From positions 1,364,001-1,428,000 of the forward strand of contig NZ_OY762555.1 in NCBI RefSeq assembly GCF_963666015.1: a stretch of 64,000 nt of DNA, read 5' to 3'. This document shows positions 1 through 7,866 of this stretch, one piece after another (the first letter of the stretch is position 1; the number at the start of each line of letters is the position of its first letter). The position numbers were made by a program, and so were the translations under genes. The stretch is from an uncultured Sphaerochaeta sp. GTDB taxonomy: Bacteria; Spirochaetota; Spirochaetia; Sphaerochaetales; Sphaerochaetaceae. The notes below the pieces were generated by a model. That model was given only the letters and a program-made list of their open reading frames with translations. It was not told the origin of the DNA and did not search any database.

Positions 1-106
1 CCGCTTCCTTGTTGATGTCGTTCACGACCAGGCTGTAGCCGGCCTTGATGAGGTTCTTCGCCATGGGCTTTCCCATGATCCCGAGTCCTATGAATCCTAT
101 CTTCAT
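1..106 (-). CDS. garR: Tartronate semialdehyde reductase, copy A (partial, N-terminus only)
   Basis: Only the first 35 codons are inside the window; the gene runs off the left edge. The start (ATG at 104-106) and the visible residues, including the N-terminal GLGIMGKPM dinucleotide-binding motif, match the full-length copy at 6971-7855 almost base for base. The family reduces tartronate semialdehyde to D-glycerate with NAD(P)H. It is the last visible gene of the operon that starts with the GntR regulator at 6677 and follows the transketolase C-terminal subunit by 12 bp. Identity of the fragment is secure; whether the rest of the gene is intact cannot be seen. Confidence 0.85.
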   Translation of the reverse strand, partial: MKIGFIGLGIMGKPMAKNLIKAGYSLVVNDINKEA

Positions 107-118
107 CTCTCTTGCTCC

Positions 119-1057
119 TTACTTGCCGGCCAGGACGCTCCTGGCCTTCTTCGCGACATCCTCGCTCTCCAAGCCAAAGTGCCTGAGCAGGATCTCGTAG
201 TTCTCCGCACTGGTGCCGTAGCGGTCACCCACCCCAAGCATCTCGATGGGCAGGCGGCTCTTGCCCAGCGCCTGGCACACCACGCTGCCGAGGCCCCCGA
301 TCACATTGTGCTCCTCGGCGGTAACCACGCCCTTCACCCCCTCGCAGTAGCCGAGCAGCGCCTCGGTGTCCAGCGGCTTGATCGTCGACACGTTGACCAC
401 ACGCGCGGAGATGCCTTCCTGGGCGAGGATCCTTGCAGCCTCCATGGACTGCTGCACCATCACGCCGGTGGCGAAGATCACCACGTCCCCTCCGTCGACC
501 ATCTGGGTCATCTTGCCGATGTGGTACTCCTCATCGGGGTCGGTCACGATGGGCAGGTCGTTGCGGTTGATGCGCAGGTACATCGGGCCCTTCTCTTCCA
601 CCATCGCCCTGACCATCTTCTCGGTCTCCACTGCGTCACAGGGGCTGAGCACCGTCATGTGGGGCAATACCTGCATCAGCGCGATGTCGTCGATGCTCTG
701 GTGCGTCTTGCCGTCGCCGTAGTCCGAAAGCCCCGCGCTCGAGCCGCAGATCTTCACGTTCAGGTTCGCGATCGTGATCGAGGAGCGGATCTGGTCGTAG
801 GCCCGCCCGGAGGCAAAGACCGCGAACGAGTTCATGAACGGGATCTTCCCCACAAGGGAAAGCCCTGCGGATACCGATGCCATGTTCTGCTCGGCGATCC
901 CCATCTGGAAGTAGCGCTCGGGGTACTCGGCTGCGAACAGCTTGCTCATCGTGGAGTTGCCCAGGTCGGCTTCCAGCATCACGATATCCTTGTTGTCCTT
1001 TCCCAGCTCGACCAATGTCTCGCCGTAGGTTGTCCTCAGACTGTCTGTCGTCCTCAT
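119..1057 (-). CDS. Transketolase, C-terminal subunit, copy A
   Basis: A 312-residue protein covering the pyrimidine-binding and C-terminal domains of a split transketolase. The ThDP-activating glutamate is in GIAEQNM (about residue 56). The start is ATG 1055-1057, preceded by an AGGAGG site six bases upstream, and it overlaps the stop of the N-terminal subunit gene as ATGA, so the two are translationally coupled. The predicted partner is the product of 1054-1902. Transketolases move a two-carbon glycolaldehyde unit from a ketose to an aldose. The gene sits between an SDR dehydrogenase and GarR, suggesting that its donor is a keto sugar acid (inference). A paralogue at 7867-8805 is nearly identical. 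Confidence 0.93.
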   Translation of the reverse strand: MRTTDSLRTTYGETLVELGKDNKDIVMLEADLGNSTMSKLFAAEYPERYFQMGIAEQNMASVSAGLSLVGKIPFMNSFAVFASGRAYDQIRSSITIANLNVKICGSSAGLSDYGDGKTHQSIDDIALMQVLPHMTVLSPCDAVETEKMVRAMVEEKGPMYLRINRNDLPIVTDPDEEYHIGKMTQMVDGGDVVIFATGVMVQQSMEAARILAQEGISARVVNVSTIKPLDTEALLGYCEGVKGVVTAEEHNVIGGLGSVVCQALGKSRLPIEMLGVGDRYGTSAENYEILLRHFGLESEDVAKKARSVLAGK

Positions 1058-1902
1058 GCCTCTACCTCCTTCCTCATGCTGTCTATGCACTGCCATGCTA
1101 TCTTGTATTCCTCTTCCGTCATCGCCGCGTTGTGGTACTTCGCCTTGCCCTCCGCAAACGGGAAGCACTTGCCCTTGATGGTGTGTGCCATGATCGCAGT
1201 CGGCCCTTCCTTGTATGCCTTGGCAGCATCAAGGGCCCCCAGGACCTGCACCATGTCGTGCCCGTCGATCTCAATGACATTCCAGCCGAACGCCTTCCAC
1301 TTCTCCACCAGGTTCTCGATCGGGAAGATCTCGGCGGTCGTGCTGGTCGCCTGCACGCCGTTCCAGTCCACGAATGCGGTAAGGTTGCTCGCCTTGAACA
1401 CCGAGGCTGCCATCACGGCCTCCCACACCTGTCCCTCTGCAAGCTCCCCGTCCCCCAGGATCGTGTACACGCGGCTCTCGCTCTTATCCAGGGCAAGGCC
1501 GAGGGCGACACCCAGGGATACCGACAGTCCCTGTCCCAGGCTCCCGGTCACCGCCTCGATGCCCGGGGTCTTGTCCATGTCCGGGTGTCCCTGCAGGATC
1601 CCCTCGAATGTCTTCACCTTGCCCAGCTCGCTGCGGTCGAAGTACCCCAGCTCGGCAAGGCATGCATACTGCACCAAGACCGCGTGCCCCTTGCTCATGA
1701 TCAGCCGGTCACGGCTTGGATCCTTCGGGTCGTCCTTGTTCACCTTCATCGTGTGGAAGTACAGGGCCGCCATCACATCCGCTATCGAGCTGCTGCCGCC
1801 AAGGTGCCCCACCTTGCCCGGGGGGATCATCTCCAGGATGTTTGCCCTTACCTGGATCGCCTTCAGCTGCAGTTCCTTCACCAATTCTTGAGAATAGTTC
1901 AT
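1054..1902 (-). CDS. Transketolase, N-terminal (ThDP-binding) subunit, copy A
   Basis: A 282-residue N-terminal half of a split transketolase. The diphosphate-binding GDG motif is at residues 150-152, with the matching Asn near 181. The segment after the motif reads DWNGVQATSTT, whereas the other transketolases in the window have D-x-N-x-x-QI-G, so the active-site loop is altered. The chosen ATG (1900-1902) has AGGAGA upstream on its strand. The last bases overlap the C-terminal subunit by 4 bp. From about 1347 to 1916 the DNA matches 9095-9664 with a single mismatch that I can see. GC content is visibly higher than in the transporter genes next to it. Confidence 0.93.
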   Translation of the reverse strand: MNYSQELVKELQLKAIQVRANILEMIPPGKVGHLGGSSSIADVMAALYFHTMKVNKDDPKDPSRDRLIMSKGHAVLVQYACLAELGYFDRSELGKVKTFEGILQGHPDMDKTPGIEAVTGSLGQGLSVSLGVALGLALDKSESRVYTILGDGELAEGQVWEAVMAASVFKASNLTAFVDWNGVQATSTTAEIFPIENLVEKWKAFGWNVIEIDGHDMVQVLGALDAAKAYKEGPTAIMAHTIKGKCFPFAEGKAKYHNAAMTEEEYKIAWQCIDSMRKEVEA

Positions 1903-1934
1903 CTTCTCTCTCCTTACTTGTACAGGAATCGTGT

Positions 1935-2687
1935 TCAGCAACAGGTCACACCACCATCTACTGGCAGGGCAACTCCATTGATGAAAGAGGCCTCTTCGCT
2001 TGCGAGGTATAAAACAGCGTTTGCGACATCATCAGATGTGGCAAGACGTCCCAATGGAACCTCATCAAACCGTTGTTGTTTCTTTACCGGGTCTTTGAAC
2101 ATCTGCTGCACAAGAGGAGTATCGACTGTGCTGGGGTGAATTGAGTTACACCTGATGTTCTCACTCCCGTATCTACTGGCAATGGATTTGGTCAATAGTG
2201 TGACTGCACCCTTTGTGGTGGTATACGCCTCAGGGGTGTAGCGGTGCCCGATCAAACCACAGACCGAAGAAGTGTTGATAATTGCCCCACCACCCTGCTT
2301 TCGCATGACAGGGATCACGTACTTGGTGCCGAGGAATACTGAACCAACATTGACGAGCATCATGGTGTTGAATTCACTGATGACCATCTCCTCGATGGGC
2401 TTTCTGATGTTGATCCCAGCATTGTTCACCAGGACATCAATCCTACCCTCTTTTGCTACTACCGTATCAATGGTCTCTTTCCATGCTTCTTCGCTGGTAA
2501 GATCCATCTGGATAAAGCTGGCAGTGTATTTGTTCTTGGCAAGCTCTGCTTCCAACACCTTCCCTTTTGTCTCATCGAGGTCAAGGATGTAGAGCTTTGC
2601 CCCATTGCAGCAGAGCAATTCAACCATGACCGCTCCCAAGCCACCGGCTCCACCGGTGACCAGGATGACTTTATCTTTCACATTCAC
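1935..2687 (-). CDS. SDR-family NAD(P)-dependent dehydrogenase
   Basis: A classical short-chain dehydrogenase of 250 residues. The cofactor motif TGGAGGLG is at 11-18, NNAG at 88-91, and the catalytic residues are a Ser near 140-141, Tyr155 and Lys159 (YTTTK). The start is GTG at 2685-2687 with AAGGAAG upstream; no in-frame ATG fits better. It lies 12 bp after tctA and just before the split transketolase. The family includes gluconate 5-dehydrogenase and KduD-like enzymes that oxidise a hydroxyl of a sugar acid to a ketone. That reaction would give transketolase a keto-acid donor, which is the role I infer here. The exact substrate cannot be read from sequence. Confidence 0.88.
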   Translation of the reverse strand: MNVKDKVILVTGGAGGLGAVMVELLCCNGAKLYILDLDETKGKVLEAELAKNKYTASFIQMDLTSEEAWKETIDTVVAKEGRIDVLVNNAGINIRKPIEEMVISEFNTMMLVNVGSVFLGTKYVIPVMRKQGGGAIINTSSVCGLIGHRYTPEAYTTTKGAVTLLTKSIASRYGSENIRCNSIHPSTVDTPLVQQMFKDPVKKQQRFDEVPLGRLATSDDVANAVLYLASEEASFINGVALPVDGGVTCC

Positions 2688-2699
2688 GATTAACTTCCT

Positions 2700-4217
2700 T
2701 TATTGTGGTTGGCTGCTGCTGGTTTTCTTCTGCAAGCGGCTGTTTTTTACACCACTGACAAAAATCCAGACGATGGCAAGCATCAAGATGATACCGACAG
2801 GACGACCCAACAATGGGATGATTGAACCCTGTCCCTGCATAAGGGCCTGACGGAAACTGATGTCAGCCGTAGGTCCAAGAATGATTCCCAATACCAGAGG
2901 AGCCATTGGATAGTTGAGCTTGCGCAGAATATATCCGAGGATACCGAAGATGAACATGACATGGATGTCAAAGATGTTCACGTTTCCGGCATAGGCACCG
3001 ATGACTGTCAAGGGGACGATGATCGGCATCAATATCTTCCGGTTAATCTTCAGAATCTTTACCATTGGCTTGGTGAGCAACAGGCCGAATACCAACATTG
3101 ATGCGGTTGCGATCAAGAGCGTCACTGCAGTCAGGTAGAGGAAGTCAGGAGATTCAAGTGCGAGCATTGGACCTGGCTTGATCCCATGGAGCCAGATAGC
3201 TGCAAGGAACATTGCTGCTGGAGGAGATCCAGGAACAGCAAGGGTAAGGAGGGGAATCATGGCCCCACCGATACAGGCGTTGTTCGCTGTCTCAGCAGAA
3301 GCGAGACCTTCATAACTACCTTTCCCGAAAAGATGTCCATGCTTGCTGCGTCGCTTCCCTACGTCGTAGCTGACCCAAGCTGCAATATCTTCTCCAGCAC
3401 CAGGAACTGCCCCGATACCGCTTCCGATGAAACCGGAGCGGACAGCTGTAGAAAGTACATCCTTGACCATACTCTTATCGGGAAGCACTTTTCCCAGCTG
3501 GCTCTCAATGGAGTATGGGATATCTTCCTGCAAGACAGAAAGAATCTCAGAGATGCCAAATACACCGATCAAGGCAGGGATCAGGGAGATTCCACCCATC
3601 AAGTCATAGCTGCCATAGGTAAACCGAGGGAACGCATAGACGGCATCCAAGCCGATCATAGCAGTAAAGAATCCCAGGAATCCTACGATCCACCCCTTGA
3701 GAGGAGTACTCTGGGTGGAGAGGTTGCCACAGATCATGATACCGAAGACGGAGATAAGGAAGTACTCCCACTGACCGAACTTCAGGGCGATCTTATAGAG
3801 GAATGGTGTCAGGAAGATCAACAAAAGAATTGAGATCAGTGTACCAACAAAAGAGGCTACGATACCAACCCCAATGGCTTGTCCACCATGACCTTGTTTG
3901 GCAAGGACAAATCCATCCAAGGCGGTTGCCGCCGCTGATGGTGTCCCAGGGATGTTGATCATAATTGCTGAATAACAACCACCCATAACTGCTCCGACGT
4001 AGACTCCGAGGAGGAAGGCTACAGCAGTAGCAAGCTGCATTGAGTAGGTAAGGTTGATCAGCAGGGCGAGGGCCATGGTAGCGGTCAGTCCTGGAACTGC
4101 TCCAACCACGATACCGGCCACGGTTGCAATCATTGTAACGAATACCTGTGGAAATCCGAACGCCTGTGCTGCTGCGGATCCGAACAGGGCAAATTGCTGT
4201 GCAAATGCTTCAAACAT
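2700..4217 (-). CDS. tctA: Tripartite tricarboxylate transporter large permease (TctA)
   Basis: A 505-residue, strongly hydrophobic inner-membrane protein with the TctA-family glycine/proline-rich signatures (for example GAVPGLTATMALAL near the N-terminus and GAVPGAGEDIAAW in the middle). I start it at ATG 4215-4217, which gives the usual MFEAF opening and has GGGAG five bases upstream; a GTG four codons earlier is possible. TctA forms the sodium-driven transport channel with TctB and receives carboxylate ligand from TctC. The gene is third of tctC-tctB-tctA and is followed 12 bp later by the SDR gene, so the imported compound is probably the substrate of that dehydrogenase. Confidence 0.95.
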   Translation of the reverse strand: MFEAFAQQFALFGSAAAQAFGFPQVFVTMIATVAGIVVGAVPGLTATMALALLINLTYSMQLATAVAFLLGVYVGAVMGGCYSAIMINIPGTPSAAATALDGFVLAKQGHGGQAIGVGIVASFVGTLISILLLIFLTPFLYKIALKFGQWEYFLISVFGIMICGNLSTQSTPLKGWIVGFLGFFTAMIGLDAVYAFPRFTYGSYDLMGGISLIPALIGVFGISEILSVLQEDIPYSIESQLGKVLPDKSMVKDVLSTAVRSGFIGSGIGAVPGAGEDIAAWVSYDVGKRRSKHGHLFGKGSYEGLASAETANNACIGGAMIPLLTLAVPGSPPAAMFLAAIWLHGIKPGPMLALESPDFLYLTAVTLLIATASMLVFGLLLTKPMVKILKINRKILMPIIVPLTVIGAYAGNVNIFDIHVMFIFGILGYILRKLNYPMAPLVLGIILGPTADISFRQALMQGQGSIIPLLGRPVGIILMLAIVWIFVSGVKNSRLQKKTSSSQPQ

Positions 4218-4231
4218 AGGTGCTCCCACCT

Positions 4232-4717
4232 CTATGGCAGAGGAATTTTAAAGACATACTGGAAAATAGCGCTGATCAGTAACGCTGAAAGGACTGAAAT
4301 AATGATATTCTTCACCCAGGTTGTAGATTTCAGATACCAGAAAGTAACAACCAGATAGAGGAAGGTGGCTATTGCAAAATGAATTCTACCAATCAAGCCA
4401 TAGATATAGACCACCATAAAGAATGAAAGAATGACTACGCGTTTTGATTCAGGGTTGAGGAACAAAGCAATCAGGCTGTCCTTTCGGAATGTAGCTTTTG
4501 TCGCTGCTACACTTCCCCCTCGTATTGACCCAATCAACATAACGATTCCGAACAGACAGAATATGATTCCCAGAATAAACGGGAAGAATCCTGGTGCATC
4601 GAGAAAACTGTTGAACACCTTCATTCCCAGGGATTCAACAATAAGATAGATTCCGAATGCCAACAGGAGTACACCCATGATGAGATCGGAAGCAGTTGTT
4701 TTCTTAATTTGGCTCAT
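4232..4717 (-). CDS. tctB: Tripartite tricarboxylate transporter small permease (TctB)
   Basis: A 161-residue membrane protein with about four hydrophobic segments, as in the TctB family, and a polar N-terminus (MSQIKKTTASDL). ATG 4715-4717 has AAAAGGA upstream. It is the small accessory subunit of a TTT carboxylate importer and lies between tctC and tctA. A strong stem-loop at 4741-4769 separates it from tctC and probably lowers its expression relative to the binding protein. Sequence conservation in TctB is weak, so the call rests on size, topology and position. Confidence 0.88.
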   Translation of the reverse strand: MSQIKKTTASDLIMGVLLLAFGIYLIVESLGMKVFNSFLDAPGFFPFILGIIFCLFGIVMLIGSIRGGSVAATKATFRKDSLIALFLNPESKRVVILSFFMVVYIYGLIGRIHFAIATFLYLVVTFWYLKSTTWVKNIIISVLSALLISAIFQYVFKIPLP

Positions 4718-4740
4718 GCAACTATCCTTTTCCTAATAAA

Positions 4741-4769
4741 TTCGGGAGATGGGTAGCCCATCCCCCGAA
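4741..4769 (-). terminator. Stem-loop between tctC and tctB (intra-operon attenuator)
   Basis: A 13-base arm (TTCGGGAGATGGG) pairs with its complement across a 3-base loop with one mismatch. On the minus strand it is followed by a T-rich stretch. It lies directly behind the binding-protein gene and before the permease genes, a position that would let many transcripts end after tctC. Confidence 0.7.
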
Positions 4770-4779
4770 GCAAGACATA

Positions 4780-5844
4780 TTATTTGATGTTCTGCTTAGC
4801 CACATCCCAGTCGAAGTCTGCAAGCTTGGGAATACCAAACGTAGCAGGACTCTTAACGGTGGAACCGACGTTGTCCAAGGTCCAAGCATATCCAGCTTCC
4901 TGGATGGCAAGGAACTTGTCAGCATCTTCGCCAGCATAACCGGCAAGGACCAATCCCTGCTCTCTTGCATAGTCAACAATCTCGGGCTGCTCTACTGCCC
5001 AGTAGAACGCCTCAGTCAGACCATCAAGAATATTCTGAGGGACATCACGTGGAATCAAGAGAGGCCAAGTCTCACTGAGCAAGGGGATGTTCTCTGCATT
5101 GTCCTGCACCTTCAAGATGGAGGGAATGTTGAGTCCGAAGTCAGTGTAGTCTTTGGTATCAGTGATGGCGAGGGCGCGAAGCTGTCCAGCCTTGATGAAG
5201 TCAATCAAGGAGGAGAAGGTACCCATGGCAATCTCTGCATCGCCTGCGATGACGTTGATACCAGCCTGACGGCAGGAACCAGCGGTCATGTAGTTGGGAG
5301 TTGAGATACCACCAATTTCACGGATTGCCTCGAAGAGAACGTGGGGACCAACACCAAAGCCGCTGATTGCCATGTTCTGCTTGCCGCTATTGAAGTAAGC
5401 TACTGCATCAGCATAGGTCTTGATATCGGAATCTGCAGCAACAACAAGAGCAGCAGCACCCATGTAGGGGTGGAAGGAAGCCCAGTCAGCCCAGTAGGTA
5501 TCACTGGTACCCATTACGCGGAATCCAGAGATTGGACCGCTACCGGTTGCAAACAGGCTGTACCCATCATGCTTCTTACTGTACATTACCGTATTTGCAG
5601 CAACGGCGGATGCAGCACCTTCCTGGTTAACCACATTGATGGTTTCCCCAAGATACTCTTCCATCTTTGCGATAACCGGGCGAACAGCGGTATCAGTCCC
5701 ACCACCGGCTCCGAAGCCGACATAGACTACCGGCTGTGTCTTCGGCCAAAGCTTGGTGCTTGCAGCCTCTTTCTGACCTTCTGCGAACAGTGAAGTCGCA
5801 ACCAACAGTACCAGAAGGATAACAAGAATTCTGTTTTTCTTCAT
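4780..5844 (-). CDS. tctC: Tripartite tricarboxylate transporter substrate-binding protein (TctC/Bug family)
   Basis: A 354-residue periplasmic binding protein. It begins with a clear Sec signal peptide (hydrophobic core ILVILLVLLVATSLFA, then EGQKEA), and the mature part has the TctC/Bug features, such as YVGFGAGGGTDTAVRP near the start and AGSCRQAG. The family captures carboxylates including di- and tricarboxylates and sugar acids. It is the first structural gene after the GntR regulator. Its upstream region carries an inverted repeat (5898-5933) that may be the operator. The ligand is unknown; I infer a pentonate-like sugar acid from the downstream enzymes. Confidence 0.93.
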   Translation of the reverse strand: MKKNRILVILLVLLVATSLFAEGQKEAASTKLWPKTQPVVYVGFGAGGGTDTAVRPVIAKMEEYLGETINVVNQEGAASAVAANTVMYSKKHDGYSLFATGSGPISGFRVMGTSDTYWADWASFHPYMGAAALVVAADSDIKTYADAVAYFNSGKQNMAISGFGVGPHVLFEAIREIGGISTPNYMTAGSCRQAGINVIAGDAEIAMGTFSSLIDFIKAGQLRALAITDTKDYTDFGLNIPSILKVQDNAENIPLLSETWPLLIPRDVPQNILDGLTEAFYWAVEQPEIVDYAREQGLVLAGYAGEDADKFLAIQEAGYAWTLDNVGSTVKSPATFGIPKLADFDWDVAKQNIK

Positions 5845-5865
5845 ACAAAACTCTCCTTTTATTTT

Positions 5866-5933
5866 TTTATGGCATAAGCCATAAAATTACTCATAAGTTG
5901 TATGACGTCCTATAAGTTGGAAGACTCATACAA
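5866..5933 (-). promoter_or_regulatory. Candidate operator region upstream of tctC
   Basis: Two inverted repeats lie here. TTTATGGC/GCCATAAA with a 4-base loop occupies 5866-5885. TTGTATGA (5898-5905) is repeated in perfect inverted form at 5926-5933. The octamer ATAAGTTG also occurs twice, at 5893-5900 and 5912-5919. The TTGTATGA half-site recurs upstream of the adjacent GntR gene (6715-6722), so this is a likely binding region for that regulator. I could not fix a convincing -35/-10 pair. Confidence 0.5.
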
Positions 5934-5969
5934 TACATTTCAGATAAAAGCCTCATCTGTCAGAAAAAC

Positions 5970-6677
5970 CTACAGCTCAGCTAACTCTGAAATCCGATCA
6001 ACAGTCTTTGCAACATGCTCTCGCATAAGCCTGGCTGCCTCTTCCCTATTATGTACCCTTAATGCTTCGAGGATGACCCGGTGATAGTATCTACCGTCAT
6101 GCATACCCAAATGAGTAACAATGGACTCCATGCTTGCATTCATTAAATCCTGCATGAAAAGAGCCACATTGATCAGCATGTTGTTCTTCGTTGCCTTTGC
6201 GATAGCCATATGGAACTGGATATCATCATGGGCAAACACCTTAATATCAGTGGTATTATGCTCCATTCGAACAACAATCGCCTCAAGTGCGTCACATTCC
6301 TCTTTCGTGATTCTTGTAGCGGCTATCTCCGTTGCCCCTACTTCCATTACCATTCTGTACTCAAGAATCTCCTGTAAGGAGTTCTTATCAATCATGAACA
6401 TGGGAAACAACATGTCACGGTAGTTCTCACTGGTCACTCTTCTAATAAAGGAACCTTCCCCGTGTCGTGTCTCTACAATTCCCAAGGCCTTGAGCTTCTG
6501 CATCGCCTCACGAATGCTGATGCGGCTCACTCCAAATTCTTGCCTCATTTCATTTTCAGAAGGGAGTTTTGCACCCTCCTTCCATTTATTGTTCTTGATC
6601 TGGGCAAGTAACTGTTCATACACTTGGTTGGATATCTTCTCTTGTCTCACAATTTTCGTTGAATTCTGTTGTGGCAT
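5970..6677 (-). CDS. GntR-family (FadR subfamily) transcriptional regulator
   Basis: A 235-residue regulator with an N-terminal winged helix (the ISNQVYEQLLAQI region, then KLPSENEMRQEFGVSRISIR) and an all-helical FCD ligand-binding domain. FCD regulators usually sense small carboxylates through a metal site built from Asp/His residues. The start at MPQQNSTK (6675-6677) is preceded by a GGGGGA site; an upstream extension would run through the probable promoter. It is the first gene of the tct-SDR-transketolase-GarR operon, so it probably controls that operon. It is a paralogue of the regulator at 14088. Confidence 0.9.
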   Translation of the reverse strand: MPQQNSTKIVRQEKISNQVYEQLLAQIKNNKWKEGAKLPSENEMRQEFGVSRISIREAMQKLKALGIVETRHGEGSFIRRVTSENYRDMLFPMFMIDKNSLQEILEYRMVMEVGATEIAATRITKEECDALEAIVVRMEHNTTDIKVFAHDDIQFHMAIAKATKNNMLINVALFMQDLMNASMESIVTHLGMHDGRYYHRVILEALRVHNREEAARLMREHVAKTVDRISELAEL

Positions 6678-6713
6678 TAAAAGTTCCCCCCAAGTCAGTA
6701 CCACTGATAGGTT

Positions 6714-6724
6714 ATCATACAAGT
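6714..6724 (-). promoter_or_regulatory. GntR-type box upstream of the regulator gene at 5970
   Basis: On the minus strand this reads ACTTGTATGAT. The same 11-base pattern (ACTTGTA, two variable bases, then AT) occurs at 6880-6890, 13901-13911 and 14052-14062, in each case in a promoter-like position. It is probably the operator half for one or both GntR regulators. TTGACA lies 11 bases upstream, which is too close for a standard promoter spacing with this box. Confidence 0.45.
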
Positions 6725-6879
6725 GTTATATGTCAACAAGATTTTTAGACAAATTTACTTCATAGTATATATTTATCGATATTTTTTAATTGATTGACTT
6801 GCTGCAAAGTGTTACTGCAGTATGTAGATAGTCATAATTTTCTTTACATACTATCATCATCTGTCCCGTCGTTTTACCG

Positions 6880-6912
6880 ATAATACAAGTTTTGAAGAGA
6901 TTGGGTAAAGAA
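6880..6912 (-). promoter_or_regulatory. Candidate promoter with GntR-type box, after the garR terminator
   Basis: On the minus strand TTTACC is followed 18 bases later by TATTAT, and the -10 element is embedded in ACTTGTATTAT. It lies just downstream of the garR terminator and points toward the GntR gene at 6677, which would give a leader of about 200 bases. The untranslated stretch 6678-6970 holds nothing coding that I can support. Confidence 0.45.
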
Positions 6913-6915
6913 ATG

Positions 6916-6946
6916 GAGCCAGTTCCCTACAGTCGGGACCTGGCTC
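6916..6946 (-). terminator. Rho-independent terminator of the dct-transketolase-garR operon
   Basis: A 12-base stem (GAGCCAGTTCCC with GGGACCTGGCTC, one G-T pair) encloses a 7-base loop, followed on the minus strand by CATTTCTTT. It lies 24 bp after the garR stop codon. Confidence 0.8.
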
Positions 6947-6970
6947 TCTGAATATATGATTAAGATTCGA

Positions 6971-7855
6971 TTACTTACGAACCTCAATGCCCGCTTCCTT
7001 CTCGTACCACTGGACAAGCCCGCCGTGGTCGTCAGAGCCCTTCCCATCGGAGGAAAGAGATCTCATCATCTCGATGATCGAGTCAGAGAGGGGTGTCGGG
7101 GTCTTCACCGTCGCTGCGGTGTCAAGGGCGTTCTGCAGGTCCTTGATGTGCAGGTCGATGCGGAACCCGGGCCTGAAGTTCCCGTCCAGCACCAAAGGCG
7201 CCTTCGCGTCGAGGACCGTACTGCCGGCAAGTCCCCCACGGATAGCCCTGAACACCTTCTCGGGGTCCACGTCGGCCTTGGTGGCCAGCACCAGTGCCTC
7301 GCTCATCCCCGCGATGTTCGCCGCCACCATGATCTGGTTCGCCAGCTTGGTCGTGTTCCCGCTTCCGATCTCACCGACGAGGGTCACACTCCCGCCCATC
7401 ACCTGCAGGATCGGCTCGACAACCTTGAAGGTGTCCTCCGGTCCGCCGACCATGATCGCAAGGGTGCCGTCGATCGCCTTCGGCTCCCCGCCGGAGACAG
7501 GAGCATCAAGCATGACCACTCCCTTCTTCGCAAGCTCGGCTGCCACCTCCCGGCTCACGATCGGGCTGATGGAGCTCATGTCCACCACCACCAGGCCTTC
7601 CCTGGCGCCTTCAATTACTCCGCCTTCTCCCAATACAACTGTCTGTACGTGGGGAGAGTTGGGAAGCATCGTGACCACCACATCGCTCTGGGATGCCACT
7701 TCCTTTGCGCTTGCTGCCTCTGCGGCCCCGGCTGAGACCAGCTCGGAGACCGCTTCCTTGTTGATATCATTCACGACCAGGCTGTAGCCGGCCTTGATGA
7801 GGTTCTTCGCCATGGGCTTGCCCATGATCCCCAGTCCTATGAATCCAATCTTCAT
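6971..7855 (-). CDS. garR: 2-hydroxy-3-oxopropionate (tartronate semialdehyde) reductase, copy B
   Basis: A 294-residue beta-hydroxyacid dehydrogenase resembling E. coli GarR along its whole length. The dinucleotide motif GLGIMGKPM is at 7-15, the substrate loop DAPVSGGEPKAIDGTL at 117-132, the catalytic Lys170 is in GNTTKLANQ, and the C-terminal segment contains GFRIDLHIKDL. The enzyme reduces tartronate semialdehyde to D-glycerate. The start is ATG 7853-7855; an upstream extension would overlap the transketolase gene. It closes the dctPQM-dehydrogenase-transketolase operon and is followed by a terminator. No glyoxylate carboligase or glucarate aldolase is present, so another source of tartronate semialdehyde is implied, plausibly the transketolase. 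Confidence 0.93.
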   Translation of the reverse strand: MKIGFIGLGIMGKPMAKNLIKAGYSLVVNDINKEAVSELVSAGAAEAASAKEVASQSDVVVTMLPNSPHVQTVVLGEGGVIEGAREGLVVVDMSSISPIVSREVAAELAKKGVVMLDAPVSGGEPKAIDGTLAIMVGGPEDTFKVVEPILQVMGGSVTLVGEIGSGNTTKLANQIMVAANIAGMSEALVLATKADVDPEKVFRAIRGGLAGSTVLDAKAPLVLDGNFRPGFRIDLHIKDLQNALDTAATVKTPTPLSDSIIEMMRSLSSDGKGSDDHGGLVQWYEKEAGIEVRK

Positions 7856-7866
7856 CTCTTTGCTCC

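Larger units (their letters stand above)
1..1916. repeat. Direct repeat, copy A (transketolase-garR cassette)
   Basis: Partner of 7750-9664, cut by the left window edge. Gene order, intergenic spacers and the ATGA overlap are identical. Upstream of position 1916 the sequences diverge completely: an SDR gene lies here, a zinc dehydrogenase upstream of copy B. Confidence 0.9.

Noticed and set aside
179..1891. A 570-codon open frame on the plus strand, repeated at 7927-9639
   Set aside because: It is antisense to the transketolase pair and stays open because of the high GC content and codon pattern. Its presence in both copies follows from the DNA duplication. The translation has no recognisable domain and no ribosome-binding site.
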